Position numbers and translations under genes: made by a program. From assembly GCA_002007465.1 (NCBI GenBank), contig LNAC01000037.1, forward strand, positions 1,358,335 through 1,422,334: a stretch of 64,000 nt of DNA, in the 5' to 3' direction. Position 1 is the first letter of the stretch. Every line of letters starts with the position of its first letter. Source of the DNA: Ailurus styani (lineage: Eukaryota > Chordata > Mammalia > Carnivora > Ailuridae). Shown piece after piece: positions 22,345 to 34,119 of the stretch. The notes below the pieces were generated by a model that saw only the letters and a list, made by a program, of their open reading frames with translations, did not search any database and was not told the DNA's origin.

Positions 22345-22800
22345 TTAACACAGTAGTCACAGCAAGTTATTCCTCTGTTTGGAATCCTCCAAAGGACTTC
22401 TCAATACCCTTGTAGTAAAACTCAACTTTTTTTAGCCTTACAAATCTTTTTTGGATTCCTCAGTTCATGGCCCTTCAACTAGCTATTTCTCCCCAAATCC
22501 TCCCATGACTGCCTTTTCCTAATCACAGGGGAGATCTGAGCTATAATCACATTCCTTCAGAGGGAACTATTCTGACTACCCACGATTACAGTTTTGCTCA
22601 TCACCCAATTGCAATTCCCTGCATGGAACTCCTTAATGGCTGTTGTGTTTGTATTTGTCTTTTCTGTCTCATTCTCCCCACACAAATTAATCAGAGCAGT
22701 GGAATGTTCTCTCTCTTGTTCATTGCAGTATCCACAAGACCACCTAGAGCAGTACCGGGCATGTAATAGGCTCTTAATAAATATTTGTCTTTTGATCAAA
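22345..22800 (+). repeat. L2 (ancient LINE) 3' region, long fragment
   Basis: Blocks in order: 'GGAATCCTCCAAAGGACTTC', 'GTAGTAAAACTCAACTTTTT', 'GAGGGAACTATTCTGACTAC', 'TGTTCATTGCAGTATCCACA', 'AGAGCAGTACCGGGCATGTA' and the terminal 'TCTTAATAAATATTTGTC'. This is the same region of L2 as at 19235. Confidence 0.78.
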
Positions 22801-22862
22801 TGAAGGAGCCAGATATGCATCATGGGCTAGAGTGATAATGAGTCCTGATAGTACCATTTCTT

Positions 22863-23027
22863 TTTCTTTTTTTAAGATTTTATTTATTTGTTTGAGAGAG
22901 TGTTAGTTTGTGTGTGCATGAGCCAGGGGAGGGACAGAGAAGTAGACTCCCCGCTGAGCAGGGAATCTGGAGTGGGACGACCTGAGATGAAGGCAGATGC
23001 TTAAACGACTGAGCCTCCCAGGTACCT
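22863..23027 (-). mobile_element. CAN-SINE with internal deletion
   Basis: TTTTTTTAAGATTTTATTTA, 'GTTTGAGAGAGTGTTAG', 'CCCCGCTGAGCAGGGAATCT', then a direct jump to 'GACCTGAGATGAAGGCAGAT' and 'GACTGAGCCTCCCAGGTACC'. The 'ggctcgatcccaggaccctgggatcat' part is missing. Flanks 'TAGTACCATTTCTT' and 'TGTATCATTTCTT' may be a decayed TSD. Confidence 0.92.
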
Positions 23028-23066
23028 GACTGTATCATTTCTTAAGTTTTAGAAGATATTTAATTT

Positions 23067-23262
23067 TTAAAAAAATTTTATTTATTTTAGAGAGAGAGTG
23101 CACAAGTGGGAGGGGCAGGAGAGGGAGAGAGAATTTCAAGCAGACTTCTTGCTCAGTGTGGGGCCCAATGGGGGGCTTCATCTCATCTCCCTGAGATTAT
23201 GACCTGAGCTGAAATGAAGAGTTGGGAGAGTAAGTGACTGCACCACCCAGGTGCCCCAGGAA
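23067..23262 (-). mobile_element. CAN-SINE with TSD
   Basis: AAAAAAATTTTATTTATTTT tail junction, 'AGAGAGAGAGTGCACAAGTG', 'CTTGCTCAGTGTGGGGCCCA', 'TTATGACCTGAGCTGAAATG', 'CACCACCCAGGTGCCCC'. ATATTTAATTT flanks at 23056-23066 and 23263-23273. Confidence 0.95.
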
Positions 23263-23273
23263 ATATTTAATTT

Positions 23274-25130
23274 CTATTAATGTGCTTATCAACAGAATGT
23301 CACAACAGTAAGAGTGTATGCACCTACATTTTGAAGATGATCCTGTCAATAATTTCCTAAAATTGAAGTATTTTTAAAAGAATGAATATATTAGGGAAGA
23401 AGATAAAATGCTTCTCTTATAATAGAGGTAATTTTTTCTACCTGAACTATGGAGCTTGGGAAATGTTACTGAAAATGTATTCATCCAAGAAAAGTAACTT
23501 GAGTCCTATCTCATTTTACAGAAAACATCCTGGCAGCCAATATAATCATGTTGCAGCAATAATAAACAAATGTATTTACCCAAATATTAACCAATCATCA
23601 GGAATACTCCATAGATTAAAAAAAAAAGATACTGAGATACAAAGATTGGGAATATAAAGTGCTCTAGGGAAATAAAGCAGGAAAGAAGAAATCTGTTAGG
23701 TTTCTTATCCTATTTTAATTTTAATTTTGTAAATTCTAAGTAGTATCAGATAAGACCGCATTATTACTGCATAATCCAGCAGCTTTGTGATTTGTGGATT
23801 ATTTACTACATTAAAAAAAGGGCAGACAGGCAAAACCCCCCAGTGAATGCTGAATTCATATATGAATGTGAAAATATTACGACTCTGCTGGACTTGACTT
23901 GTCCTCGATTCCTCAGGAATAATCAGTTTTAGAGGGTCCAGGGAGAGCCTTTCCTGTTCGAGATTTTCTTTGTCTGTTTCCGTCAGCTGTATCAGATAGG
24001 AGTTAGGTTAAAAGTGAAACATGACATTCTGACAGTGAACCCAGCAGACAGATTCTTGGCTGCGTTCTCAGCTGCACTTGAACTTCTGCTAAGCATGTGA
24101 TGAAAGAGTGTTTTCAACTGCACCAGCTGTGGAGAGGTTAATAAAACAAAAGAGGAGAAACAAAAGTGCTCACTGCAGAAAGCTTCTGACTTTGCTGATT
24201 TTTCTGGTTACAAACAGTATGTCAGAGAGCTCTAACTGCAGCATCGTTTTGGCCGTGAAATCATTTTAAACAAACTGGGCTCCTGAATTAAAAGTTTAAA
24301 GATGATAAATAAGTTGCACATCAAAATGCAATTCTACATACTTTGATCCGGGAACTTGAAAATTCTTACTTTGCCAGAGACCAGTGGGAGTTAGGAAAAT
24401 TGTGTTTATTTTATTAGAAGCCTAGGTAGCTCCTCCTGCAAATAGAAAACTGCACGTGGGCTTTCTGAGTCTTAAGATATGTGGAAGTCAAGGTGGTCTG
24501 TGGCCTGGGAGCAGACTTGTGTTTTCTGTCCCTCTTCCTGTGTCCCACAGCTCCAGGAAAGGTCCATGGAATGTGGAGCCTTGCCCAGCCTGCCTCTCAG
24601 GAGGTGATTCTGCAATCCTGTCTTGTGCAAAGAAGGTCAATTGCTGACCCAAGAACCATTTAAACTGGAAGAATGAAACAATCCCCTGGGGGACTGACAG
24701 CAGAGGCCTTTCTCTACAAGATAGAGAGCAGGATAGGAGGGCTATCCACTAACCTCCCGAGTCCTCTGGAGGCTCTGGACTCCCCGTAGCTGGGGTCCAA
24801 CACTCAACGTGCTAGGTCATCTCTGTGGTAACACAGCATTCTCATGAGCTGAAGGCAGAGAGGCTAAGGAGTCCCATCGCTTCACACAGTAATAGGGTTT
24901 CTATCAGGAGGAGAGACACAAACCAATCTTTTACTGTCAACTTCAATCCTGGCCGTCAACCTGGAGGCCTGTATGTACGTAAGTGTTTGAGGGTACAATG
25001 AATGTGATTTACGTGTCATCTGGGAGATATGGCTTTTATGCTTGTTGGATTAAATGAGGGCAGAAAAAATTGTGGACATATAAAATTTGTAATATGTGAG
25101 AGAAGCTTTAAAAGGTATTTTTAAAAGTGA
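23274..25130. other. Repeat-free block, possible regulatory element at 23780-24420
   Basis: About 1.85 kb without recognised repeats. The 23780-24420 part has the even composition of conserved non-coding DNA, with E-box-like CAGCTG and CAGCTGT sites (about 23988 and 24125), GATA-like AGATAG, and short AT-rich homeobox-like words. This is inference from motifs; conservation cannot be judged from one sequence. Open frames are at most 91 codons. Confidence 0.35.
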
Positions 25131-25149
25131 TATTTTAGTTATATGTATA

Positions 25150-25314
25150 TATTTTTTAAAGATTTCATTTATTCATTTGACAGAGAGAGAGGGATTGAGA
25201 GTACAAGCAAGGAGGAGGGGCAGAGAGCTGGATCCGGGGCTCAATCCCAGGACCCTGGGACCATGACCCGAGCCAAAGGCAGATACCCACAGACTGAGCC
25301 ACGCAGATGTCCCT
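25150..25314 (-). mobile_element. CAN-SINE with internal deletion
   Basis: 'TTTTTTAAAGATTTCATTTA', 'GACAGAGAGAGAGGGATTGA', 'AGGAGGAGGGGCAGAGAGCT', then 'GGATCCGGGGCTCAATCCCA', 'GGGACCATGACCCGAGCCAA' and 'AGACTGAGCCACGCAGATGT'. The 'gcaggctccctgctgagcagggagcc' section is absent. Confidence 0.93.
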
Positions 25315-25319
25315 GTTAC

Positions 25320-27999
25320 ATATTTTTAAAAGTTATTTCTGTCTTCAGAAATTTCTGCCCTCATCATTTCAGCTATCAGTGACTTATGAGACTCAGAGAA
25401 TCAGAAATCTATGAGATAAAATCGACTGTGTTAGAGACCATTTCTGAATTGTTGCAGGATTCCCTCTAAGTCCCACTACTGGATGCCTTCCCCTTCTCCT
25501 CCTGACCCCCCAGAATTCTAGCTGCTTAAGCTCATCCATCTTCTTTTCCTTAGCATCTTCCCTCCTTTGGGCAGGGATCCTCATGGAGCCTTCTTGGGTG
25601 ACTCATGGTTTCATTCTCTCAAGCAGGGGAGCATCATGACAGCAAACACAGGAAGCAAATAACAACACCTCTGTCCTGCACCGGAAGACAATCAACTGTA
25701 CCAACATCTTGATTTATTAGGTTTATAAGTTAGGGAATGATTAATTACAGCAGCAAGGAATCTGTCCTTTTAGGTGGTTATTTGCCACAAGATAAGAAAT
25801 GGAATTCAGTTGATGCAAATGTGATCTGCAGGGAGGTCTGTTTGGGAGTACCTGAAGTCACACAGTGAAGTGTCCTTTGGATAAAGTGTTTAAAGAGGTA
25901 AAGAGAGCACTGGGGCAAAAGTGGGAAGGTGTTGAGTTCGTGGGAACAGTATGTGAGAAGCTAAGTTTCCCCCCTCATTCTGTGCAATGTAACTATAAAA
26001 TTGTCAAATGCTGATTTGCATGTCAAGATGGTAATTTCCACTTTGTTTTCACTCTGCAGCTAGCCTACAAAGAAGAAAGCAACGTGTAGTATTTTTCCAT
26101 CTCCCACCTTGCCTTCAATAATCCAAACCACCTGATATTTACCTATGCATCACTTATGGGAAATCACCGGCCATTTAAAAAAAAGAAACAAAATGATAGT
26201 TTCGGGTGAGACATCTTCAAGGATCACATGTAAAGCATTATTCTTAGCTTCCCAGCAAAACTGTATTTTTAATGTGACTAACGTATTTTTCTGGACCTCA
26301 GTTTTTTATGTCTAAAGTAGGGCTAAGAGTACCTGGCTAATTATAAAGAAGATAATTCAGTATATGTGTAAACAAGTTACCTGGCAGAGAATACACAAAC
26401 CAGTATAAGGCTCTCCATCCCTCCGTATAAGAAATACAATACCTACTGAAGTTTATAGCAGAGGTAAACATAAATGAATTCCCATAATATAGTCTTTAAA
26501 ACACATATAATCAACCAGCCAAATTAGCTTTGAGGAGACACTTGGGTTCTAACTCAGAGACAACTTCATCTTTGCATTTCTTTCAGAGATTTTGGAATGT
26601 GTGAATATGTTCAAGTGGGCAATAAGCAAACAGAAGTTTCAAATCTTCGTCTTGGTTTGGAAGAAGTAGAAATAGCATAACTCTTGGCCCCGAGACTCTG
26701 TGGCTTTCCCAAGAGACAAGATGTGCTGGGCGTGGAGCCTTAGATTGTGGAGGAGCAAGATTACAGGGCTTGGAACAAAATATTATTCTACATGGCCCGA
26801 CAAGACATGTTATCAGATACTTAGTACTGGCTGCCTACCTGGGCAGTGCACCAAAAAGGAGAGTGTGGGGTAGAGGAAATAATTATTGGAGGCTCTAATT
26901 CAACACCTCCCATGTGAGGGAGCTCTTGTACAGAGTCTCTTTTGCTGCTTTCTGGGGTAAAATGTCTATTTCTCCTGTTTTCAGGAATATGTTGTTTGAT
27001 TCAAACGATTATTTTAAAATTTCAAAATAACAGCATTAGGTTTAGCAAACAGGAAAATCCTCTGCTGTTTCTGCTGTCAGCCACTGAGAGAAGCCTGGTG
27101 AGAGTTGAATCAGTGAGGGGCACAACAGGGTCTCCACCTCCCACCCAGGACTCCCTTTTCAGTGGGTTCTTCCCCCGCAGGAGGTGAGTGAAGCACTGAC
27201 CACGCAGAAAGATGACTGGCCGCTGGCAGGTTACTTCTGGCTTGGAGCTAAACAAAATAAACAAAACAAGGGACCCATTGCAACATTTGAGAACTGTGCT
27301 TTGATAACCGAGAACCTGGAAAATTTTTGTCAGATAGATTCACCAGTTCGCTCTCCCACAAAAGTTTGCTAGCTTTCTTGCCTGAGTCTGATTTTTGTTT
27401 ATTCTAAAACTGTCTGTGAGTGTAAGTATTTCCATGTACGGACCACGACACACAGAATATCTGCATGTCTTGCCTTATCAGGGTCCAGATTCTCCCTGGA
27501 ATATCTGCTGTTTAATATTCAAAACAAGTACAATATTGTAGAGTGAAAACCTATAAGTAACTTTCTAGAAAGTACATTTGGAAGCATGTTTCTTCCTTCT
27601 GGACTGTCTGCTTCATTCTCACAAGTAATTTTAAATGGTGAATTTTTAAAAAGGTTTTATGATCTTTTAGTCATGTACTGGAAAGTGAAAGACATTGAAA
27701 AAAACAGTTTTGAGATACTGATAATTCTCTGTAAAAGTCTGCTCTTAAAATTTACTTATTACATCAAGGCCAAACATAAATATTTATAGATTTGTCAGAT
27801 TAGTTTCTGTAGGTCTTCTTTCAAGAAGAAAGTTTTTTTTTTCCCCTCTAGAAGACTTATTTATTTAACCACCAATATTATTTTTAAATTGTTGTTACTC
27901 TTTAAAATTTTCAGTTATTGGTGATTTTGTGTCAGTTTTATCTGCTATTAAGGCTTTCTTCTTCTCCTCCTTTCATCAGTAAGAGATCTGGGTAATATC
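25320..27999. other. Largely repeat-free non-genic block
   Basis: About 2.7 kb with no recognised interspersed repeat. Open frames are at most 81 codons on either strand, with no consistent codon bias. A T-run/C-run lies at about 27831-27846. It is a candidate for old unique intronic or intergenic sequence. Confidence 0.45.
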
Positions 28000-28521
28000 C
28001 TCACCATTACATCCTCCTCCTCATCACCATCCTCATCTTCATCACCATCATCCTCATCACCATCATTACCACCACCACCATCATCCCCACCATCATCATC
28101 ATCCCCACTATCATCACCACCATCAGCATCGCCATCACCACCACCATCATCTCCACCATCATCACCACCATCATTATCATCACCACCATACTCACCACCA
28201 TCATCACCACCACCATCACTATCATCCCCACCATCCTCATCACCATCATCACCACCACCATCATTATCATCACCATCATCACTACCACCATCATCATCCC
28301 CACCATCCTCATCACCATCATAACCACCACCACCATCATCATCCCCACCATCCTCATCACCATCATCATCATAACCACCACCGCCATCATCATCCTCACC
28401 ATCATCACCACCACCACCATCATCATCGTCCTCACCATCATCACCACCACCACCATCATCATCGTCCTCACCATCATCACCACCTTCATTATCATCACCA
28501 CCATCCTCATCACCATCATAT
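28000..28521. repeat. Interrupted (TCA/CCA) trinucleotide minisatellite with higher-order modules
   Basis: About 520 bp built of ATC, ACC, CTC and CCC triplets on the plus strand. Modules of 45 (28290-28334), 51 (28335-28385), 33 (28386-28418), 36 (28419-28454) and 36 bp (28455-28490) can be read, all multiples of three. The phase leaves a 173-codon Met/Val frame open on the minus strand. This is a by-product of triplet repetition, not a protein. Confidence 0.96.
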
Positions 28522-28539
28522 TACTCACTTGGAACTATT

Positions 28540-28700
28540 ATGCATGCATTATTTTCATTAATTTCATTGTCATAACAACCCTGAAGTGTTTACAGGTAAG
28601 GCTCAGAAAGTTAAAGCTCCAAGGACTCAAGTCTAGTAAGTGATGGCTCTGGTAGAATTTGAAGTCAGGTTTGTCTCTTTCAAAATTCTTCACTGTTCCC
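28540..28700 (-). repeat. MIR fragment
   Basis: 'CATTGTCATAACAACCCTGA', 'GTAAGGCTCAGAAAGTTAAA', 'TCTAGTAAGTGATGGCTCTG' and 'AATTTGAAGTCAGGTTTGTC' follow the reverse-complement MIR order. Confidence 0.8.
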
Positions 28701-29544
28701 AATTCTGAAATATGTAAAATTCTCAAAATCTAAAATATTGCCTCTCTGGGCATGGTAATAGTTAATTTATAAGCCTTAATATATCCAGTGGAGCAAATCC
28801 CTTGCCTTTAAATTGCCCTGTGTTTGCTCCTCAGAATCTCTGAGGATCTAGGGCTATCCCACACCAAAAACTGTTGGTTTTGTTCTGTTCTCAAAGCACC
28901 CAATTCTCTGCCAGAAAACAGTTCAAACATGTTGGAGGACTCAAGCTTCCTGAATTGGGCAACACATGATTTGGTTTAAAACTGATATAACAATCGGAAA
29001 TTCTGCTTATCCACTGAATCATACTGATTACACGCCAGAGTCTTGCTTTTTATCCTAACCACACTCATCCCATTTTTTTTTCATCTACAGAATTCTCATA
29101 GCCTACAAAGCAAATTTCAAAACAGATATACAAAGGGATGAAAGGGCTTAGGTAATGATAAAAATTACAAAGGGGAAATTAATTTCAAAGATAACTATAA
29201 GTATCCGGAATATATAAGTAGCATCCAAGTTCCCGATAATGAAGTCATGTTATTTTATATTTTCAGAAAATGGAAAAAGAAAAAATGCCCCTCAGAATAA
29301 AAATAAAAGTAGAGATAAGGCCTAAAAATGGAAAGCAACCAGGGAGATAAAGTGAAAGACAAACAGGAATGTTAAGAAAAATCAGATAACAGTGATCCAA
29401 AAGAGAGAGCCTTCAGGACAGAGAAACACACAAAGATAAATACTGATGGAAAATAATCAGGGCACAAGGTTATAATTCAAAGTAAAATTTCCAAATTGCA
29501 CATCCTGTTTGAAATATGTATCTTAGAGTTTCCATGTGCCTGCT
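28701..29544. other. Unassigned non-genic sequence
   Basis: AT-rich. No repeat, exon or regulatory signal recognised. Confidence 0.5.
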
Positions 29545-29690
29545 GCAGTGGGGAAGGGCACTGGATCTGGAATCAGAGGTCCTGGTTTGGGGTCTGGCTC
29601 AGTCATTTGTTATCTCTGTTTACTTGGACAAGCTACTCAGGGCCCTGTTTTCTTAAACACAGATCAAAGAGATGCTGTTAAATGTCTTCT
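29545..29690 (+). repeat. MIR fragment
   Basis: 'CACTGGATCTGGAATCAGAG', 'GTCTGGCTCAGTCATTTGTT' and 'TTACTTGGACAAGCTACTCA' follow sense MIR ('...ggactctggagtcagac...ctctgccacttactagctgtgtgacc...'). Confidence 0.75.
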
Positions 29691-30308
29691 AGCACGAAAG
29701 AACTTAATCTAGCAATGAGCAGAATTTCAAATGACATCTTAATTATACGGCAAGATAACATTTTCTTACCTTTTACTGATACTGTACTTATGACAAGTTG
29801 CACAGGACCAATAGCATTCAGAGAACCTATTCTTTAAAAAGAATAGCTTTATCCTATCACTGTCACAACAATATTTTGCTAACATTATGAGAACAGCATC
29901 TTAGATTTTATTGTACGTGGTGCATATCTGATCTTCCTTACTGATTGGAAACTGACTAAGCAAATAAAAGGTTGATATTTTAAGGTCTATTGCCATTCTT
30001 GAGGTCTAGATTAAATCAGCATACAATGGGTCACTACTGTAATTTGGGTCCTCTGTAGAATATACTTTAGCTTTCTGCTTAAATTCTCCCTGTAATTGCC
30101 AAAACAGTAAACCCTTTAATTTCAAATACACAATAATGCATAAAAGGATAGTGCTGTAGTTAGCATAAATTTTAAGATGGTCTAATGGAATGCATGTCAG
30201 AAAGAAGTAAAGGTGAGTCTGACATTGTAATTTCATATAGGTTTTAAAGTCACATGCATAATTTTTTTTCTGGTATAAAGAAGAGATCTTTTCCCATCTC
30301 CAGTTGTG
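29691..30308. other. Unassigned non-genic sequence
   Basis: AT-rich. I recognise nothing in it beyond a short T-run before the SINE at 30309. Confidence 0.5.
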
Positions 30309-30517
30309 TTTTTTTTTTTTTTTTTAAAAGATTTATTTATTTATTTATTTCACAGAGGGAGAGAGATCACAAGGAGGCAGAGAGGCAGGCAGAGAGAGAG
30401 GGGGAAGCAGGCTCCCTGCTGAGCAGAGAGCCCGATGCGGGCCTCGATCCCAGGACCCTGAGATCATGACCTGAGCCGAAAGCAGAGGCTTTAACCCACT
30501 GAGCCACCCAGGCGCCC
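30309..30517 (-). mobile_element. Young, full-length CAN-SINE of the mustelid-like subfamily
   Basis: Long T-run, AAAAGATTTATTTATTTATT, 'CACAGAGGGAGAGAGATCAC', 'AGGCAGAGAGGCAGGCAGAG', 'CTGAGCAGAGAGCCCGATGC', 'CCTGAGATCATGACCTGAGC', head 'ACCCACTGAGCCACCCAGGC'. It differs little from the recalled consensus and keeps CpGs, so it is among the youngest copies here. T-runs on both sides make the TSD unreadable. Confidence 0.96.
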
Positions 30518-30602
30518 TGTTTTTTTTTTTTTTAATTACCCACCCAACAGTGAGGGTAGTCTTCTATTTATTTTTATTTTTTTTAAATTTTTTTGTTTTT
30601 AA

Positions 30603-30952
30603 AGATATATTTTACTTATATTTTAAATTAACATATAATGTATTATTTGCCCCAGGGGTACAGGTCTGTGACTCATCAGGCTTGCACATTTCACAGCACT
30701 CACCATAGCACATACCCTCCCCAATGTCCATAACCCAGCCATCCTATCCCGACTCCCCCACCCCCCAGTAACCCTCAGTTTGTTTCATGAGATTAAGAGT
30801 CTCTTATGGTTTGTCTCCTTCCCAATCCCATCTTGTTTCATTTTTTCCCTCCCTACCCCCACGACCCCCCCAGCCCTGCCCCTCAAATTCCTCATATCAG
30901 AGAGATCATATGATAATTGTCTTTCTCTGATTGACTTATTTTGCTTAGCATA
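30603..30952 (-). mobile_element. 5'-truncated carnivore LINE-1, 3' UTR part, inverted
   Basis: T-rich tail (about 30566-30600), then 'TTTGCCCCAGGGGTACAGGT', 'TGACTCATCAGGCTTGCACA', 'CCCTCCCCAATGTCCATAAC', 'CCAGTAACCCTCAGTTTG', 'AGATTAAGAGTCTCTTATGG', a C-rich tract and 'ATGATAATTGTCTTTCTCTG'. It extends further 5' than the copy at 13146 and shares that copy's whole length in opposite orientation, giving an inverted repeat about 17 kb apart. No TSD is resolved. Confidence 0.93.
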
Positions 30953-31048
30953 ATTGTTTTTTTAATGCAAATAACCATCTCTGTCAATAACCTTGAGTAA
31001 TATGAAAGTTAAGTCCTTCCTCTCTCTAACCCTGACTCCCCATTCCAT

Positions 31049-31049
<1 letters not shown>

Positions 31050-31093
<44 letters not shown>

Positions 31094-31095
31094 CC
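31050..31095. repeat. (TC)n-(AC)n dinucleotide repeat
   Basis: About 18 TC units followed by a short (AC)n run. Probably polymorphic. Confidence 0.97.
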
Positions 31096-31229
31096 CTTGA
31101 GCACATCAGTGGAAGATGCAGGCATTTCTCATTTAGGGAATAATGACCATGGGCATTAAAGAAGGCAGTGTTAATTAAACATGAGACCATGTTGGAGTTT
31201 GAGAAGCGGTTTGAGGGAAGAAAGCATAG

Positions 31230-31412
31230 ATGGGAATCAGTATAATCTGAGAACTGTAACTTCTCTCACAGCTCCATAACTTTTAGCTATGAGATCTTGA
31301 AACATTATTTAAACCCTCTGAAGCACAGTATCCTATTCTGTGACTAAAAAATAGTATCTATGTTATAGGATTATTAGCAATAAATGAAAGTACTTACTTC
31401 TGTGCTCTGTAA
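31230..31412 (+). repeat. MIR fragment
   Basis: 'GGAATCAGTATAATCTGAGA', 'CACAGCTCCATAACTTTTAG', 'CTATGAGATCTTGAAACATT', 'AAACCCTCTGAAGCACAGTA', 'TCCTATTCTGTGACTAAAAA' and 'ATAGGATTATTAGCAATAAA' follow sense MIR. Confidence 0.85.
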
Positions 31413-31962
31413 ACTCAAAAAAAGTAAACTGTTTAATCCATTTTTTTGGACGTTAAGCTGGTGAAATTTTTTTATTAAATGAAAATAAGGGAATATTCAA
31501 ATGAATAAAAGTAAGAAAAGTAAGTGTGAAACATTTATAAAGATTATAAGGGAGAATTCTGAATTCTAGAATAACATATTTAGAATACAGGAATTACTAA
31601 AACCAAGTCATGAACAAATCAGATCCTTCTATCTTTATAAAGAAAAATGTAAATAACTATTCAGAAAGTGGTATTAGATATATATAAGTATTTACACAGG
31701 AGTCAGAAAAAATAACTGAAACAGATTTATAGCAGAAATGGGGCTAACAAAGGCTGGTCCCTCTGTTCCCTCAAAGAGATTTACCAAATCCAAATGGTCC
31801 CCTAGTACAATGGTAACTACTTTAAACTATTCTGTGTTTGTCAGTTGTCTTAACTTGGAAGAATTTCTTTCTTAATTGGTTTTCTCAGCCATTATTCATT
31901 GTGTGGGTAGATTAAAAGCATCCAGAGTCAGTTAACATTAAAAGAATCAATAACCAGATTAT
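31413..31962. other. Unassigned non-genic sequence
   Basis: AT-rich. Nothing recognised. Confidence 0.5.
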
Positions 31963-32010
31963 CACACACACACACACACACATACACAGACACACACACA
32001 CACACACACA
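31963..32010. repeat. (CA)n dinucleotide repeat, interrupted
   Basis: (CA)n with one ATACACAGA interruption, so two shorter pure runs. A Cys/Val-rich minus frame crossing it is not a gene. Confidence 0.97.
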
Positions 32011-34119
32011 AATTAGTAAGTGAAGGCAGAAGCCAGTGCAGTAAAGGGACTCCCTATGCTTCCACTCCAAGGTGGCCTGGAAGGTGGTCATTTGGGAGAA
32101 AGACTGGGTTAGTCCTGACCCCCATTCAGTCCCACTCATTCATGTCTTCATAACTGCAGGATCTTGGGGTAGGTGAACAAGACAGTAGTCCAGGAATAAT
32201 TGAGCTTCTAGTCACAGTGGGGAGCCTGGTCAGTCTCAGGCTATAGAGGTGCACAGAGAACAGGTACATGGCCTGTTTAAGATGGTTTGAAAAATGGGAG
32301 ACTCTTGTATGACACCATGTAAGAGGAGCAATATATGATAAAGAGTCTTTTCTACCATCTCTATCAGCCATGGGGCTCTTAAAAAATATTACATCCTTGT
32401 ATTTTTATTGCTCTTTAACATTATTCCATCCTAACTGAGGAATGCATATATGTCTATGTTTCTCATAAGCTAAGAGAACACTTTGAAGAATTCAAATGTT
32501 GCATAATTAGAACTTTTATTTTTTCATATAAAATTATCTTTCAGATGGAATACAGATTGGATAGAAAATCAGATAGTCTCTTAGAAATCAGGTCCTTGAA
32601 TACCGCAAACAGTGGAAAAATAAAAGAAATTGGTAGAAATGTAAATTTTACATTTATTTTTGGATATGTAAGTATCATCTATCCCTACCCTTATTTGCTT
32701 CTAGGGTTCTGATTAATTTTGCTATATAACTTAACTTTTTTAGTGGCCTAAAGTTTATAAATACAAGATCTATATTCCTTCCGTATTAAAAATCCTATTT
32801 TCCTAAAAATAAATATTATCTTTGCCTTTCTCAACAACATAAATAGGCAATTCGGAAACAGAAAGAAGAGGTAGTGTGTTACTTTAGAAAACCTTCATTT
32901 ATTTGGACTTCTTTAATACGTATCAGAAACACACTGTAAAGACTATTTATATACTTTGTATATACTCTATATAAAGAACAAAAGTAGATATACTGAAGGA
33001 ACAGAATAATAAAAAAATTACAGCAGTTACCAGATTTCAGGACTTTTTCAGTTGTTTCGATAATATTTTAAAAATATTTTTCAAAAGGTATACTATTAAA
33101 CTTTGTGATATTGCGCCGAAGGGAATACGCCACAAGTAAATGCTTAAGATGCAACTGGAATCAGCAGGAAACATCCTGTAATTTGTTATCACGGCACCAT
33201 AAAAATACTGAGTTATTTATTTAAAGCATAAATGAATAATTCTTCTAACAGTCACTTCTGACCTCCATTTTACTGATAAAGACCTGGCGAGAATATTGTT
33301 TACTGGAATAAAATACAAGATTTTGGACTTACACTCTAAATTATTTACTAGTTCTCACTTTTAGTTTTTCACAGTAGTGGAAACAAAAACCCAAGAGCAA
33401 AAGGGAGCACATTTCAGGGGGAACTCTGAGGATATGAGTTGGACCAGACTCCCGACCACCACCCAGGAGCTGAACCATGGGGACAGCAATGTGGCTTTCT
33501 CATGGGTATCTTGATTTTCAAGTTCTGGTCTCTCTTTCCTCTATAATAGTTCTGTTTCGCTGCTCCCTCCACCCCCGACCTTTTACAGTCTTTATGAGTT
33601 ATGGGCATGATGTCCACCATAGGAAGGACTCTGAAGGGTTTTAATGACGTTAACTGCTAATGTTTCTTAAATGCTAGGTGTCGGGTAACTTCATTAAATT
33701 CTTTGTCTGTAAAGGAGCTTATCTTTTCTCTATTGTTCAATGCCTTGGACAAAGAAGGAAGTTTTATCAAAATTGTGAGTGACAAAATTAGGAGGTTTAG
33801 CTAATGAGTTTGAAAACAAAAAAGAATTCACTAGAAGTATTTTATATGCTAGAAACGTCGGTTGCACCAAAGAAGTGGAAGTGCAACAGGGTAAATGAAA
33901 AAATCTTACATTTAGATTTAAATAATCAATGCCTCACGTGGAGAATGGTAAAAATATGATTTGGTGATAAATGTAAAAAAAAATCGGGGGTTTTAAGGCA
34001 AGTTCACGTAACCTAAGAGCGTGCATCTGTTCCTAAATACCTAACTCAGTCATATACTCTATTAATTGAAATATAGCATTCACATCAAGGGAATTATTAG
34101 TCTAACCTCATTCGCCGCC
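32011..34119. other. Unassigned non-genic block
   Basis: About 2.1 kb, strongly AT-rich from 32400 to 33400. No clear repeat or exon. A short MIR-like word (AAATGCTAGGTGTCGGGTAA at 33670) is too weak to call. Confidence 0.45.

Noticed and set aside
28000..28521. CRISPR-like periodic array
   Set aside because: Degenerate triplet repeat without unique spacers, in a mammalian genome.
28007..28528. 173-codon minus-strand open frame
   Set aside because: Made almost only of Met and Val from a triplet minisatellite; no coding evidence.
30566..30955. TSD for the inverted LINE-1
   Set aside because: T-rich sequence on both sides makes any apparent match meaningless.
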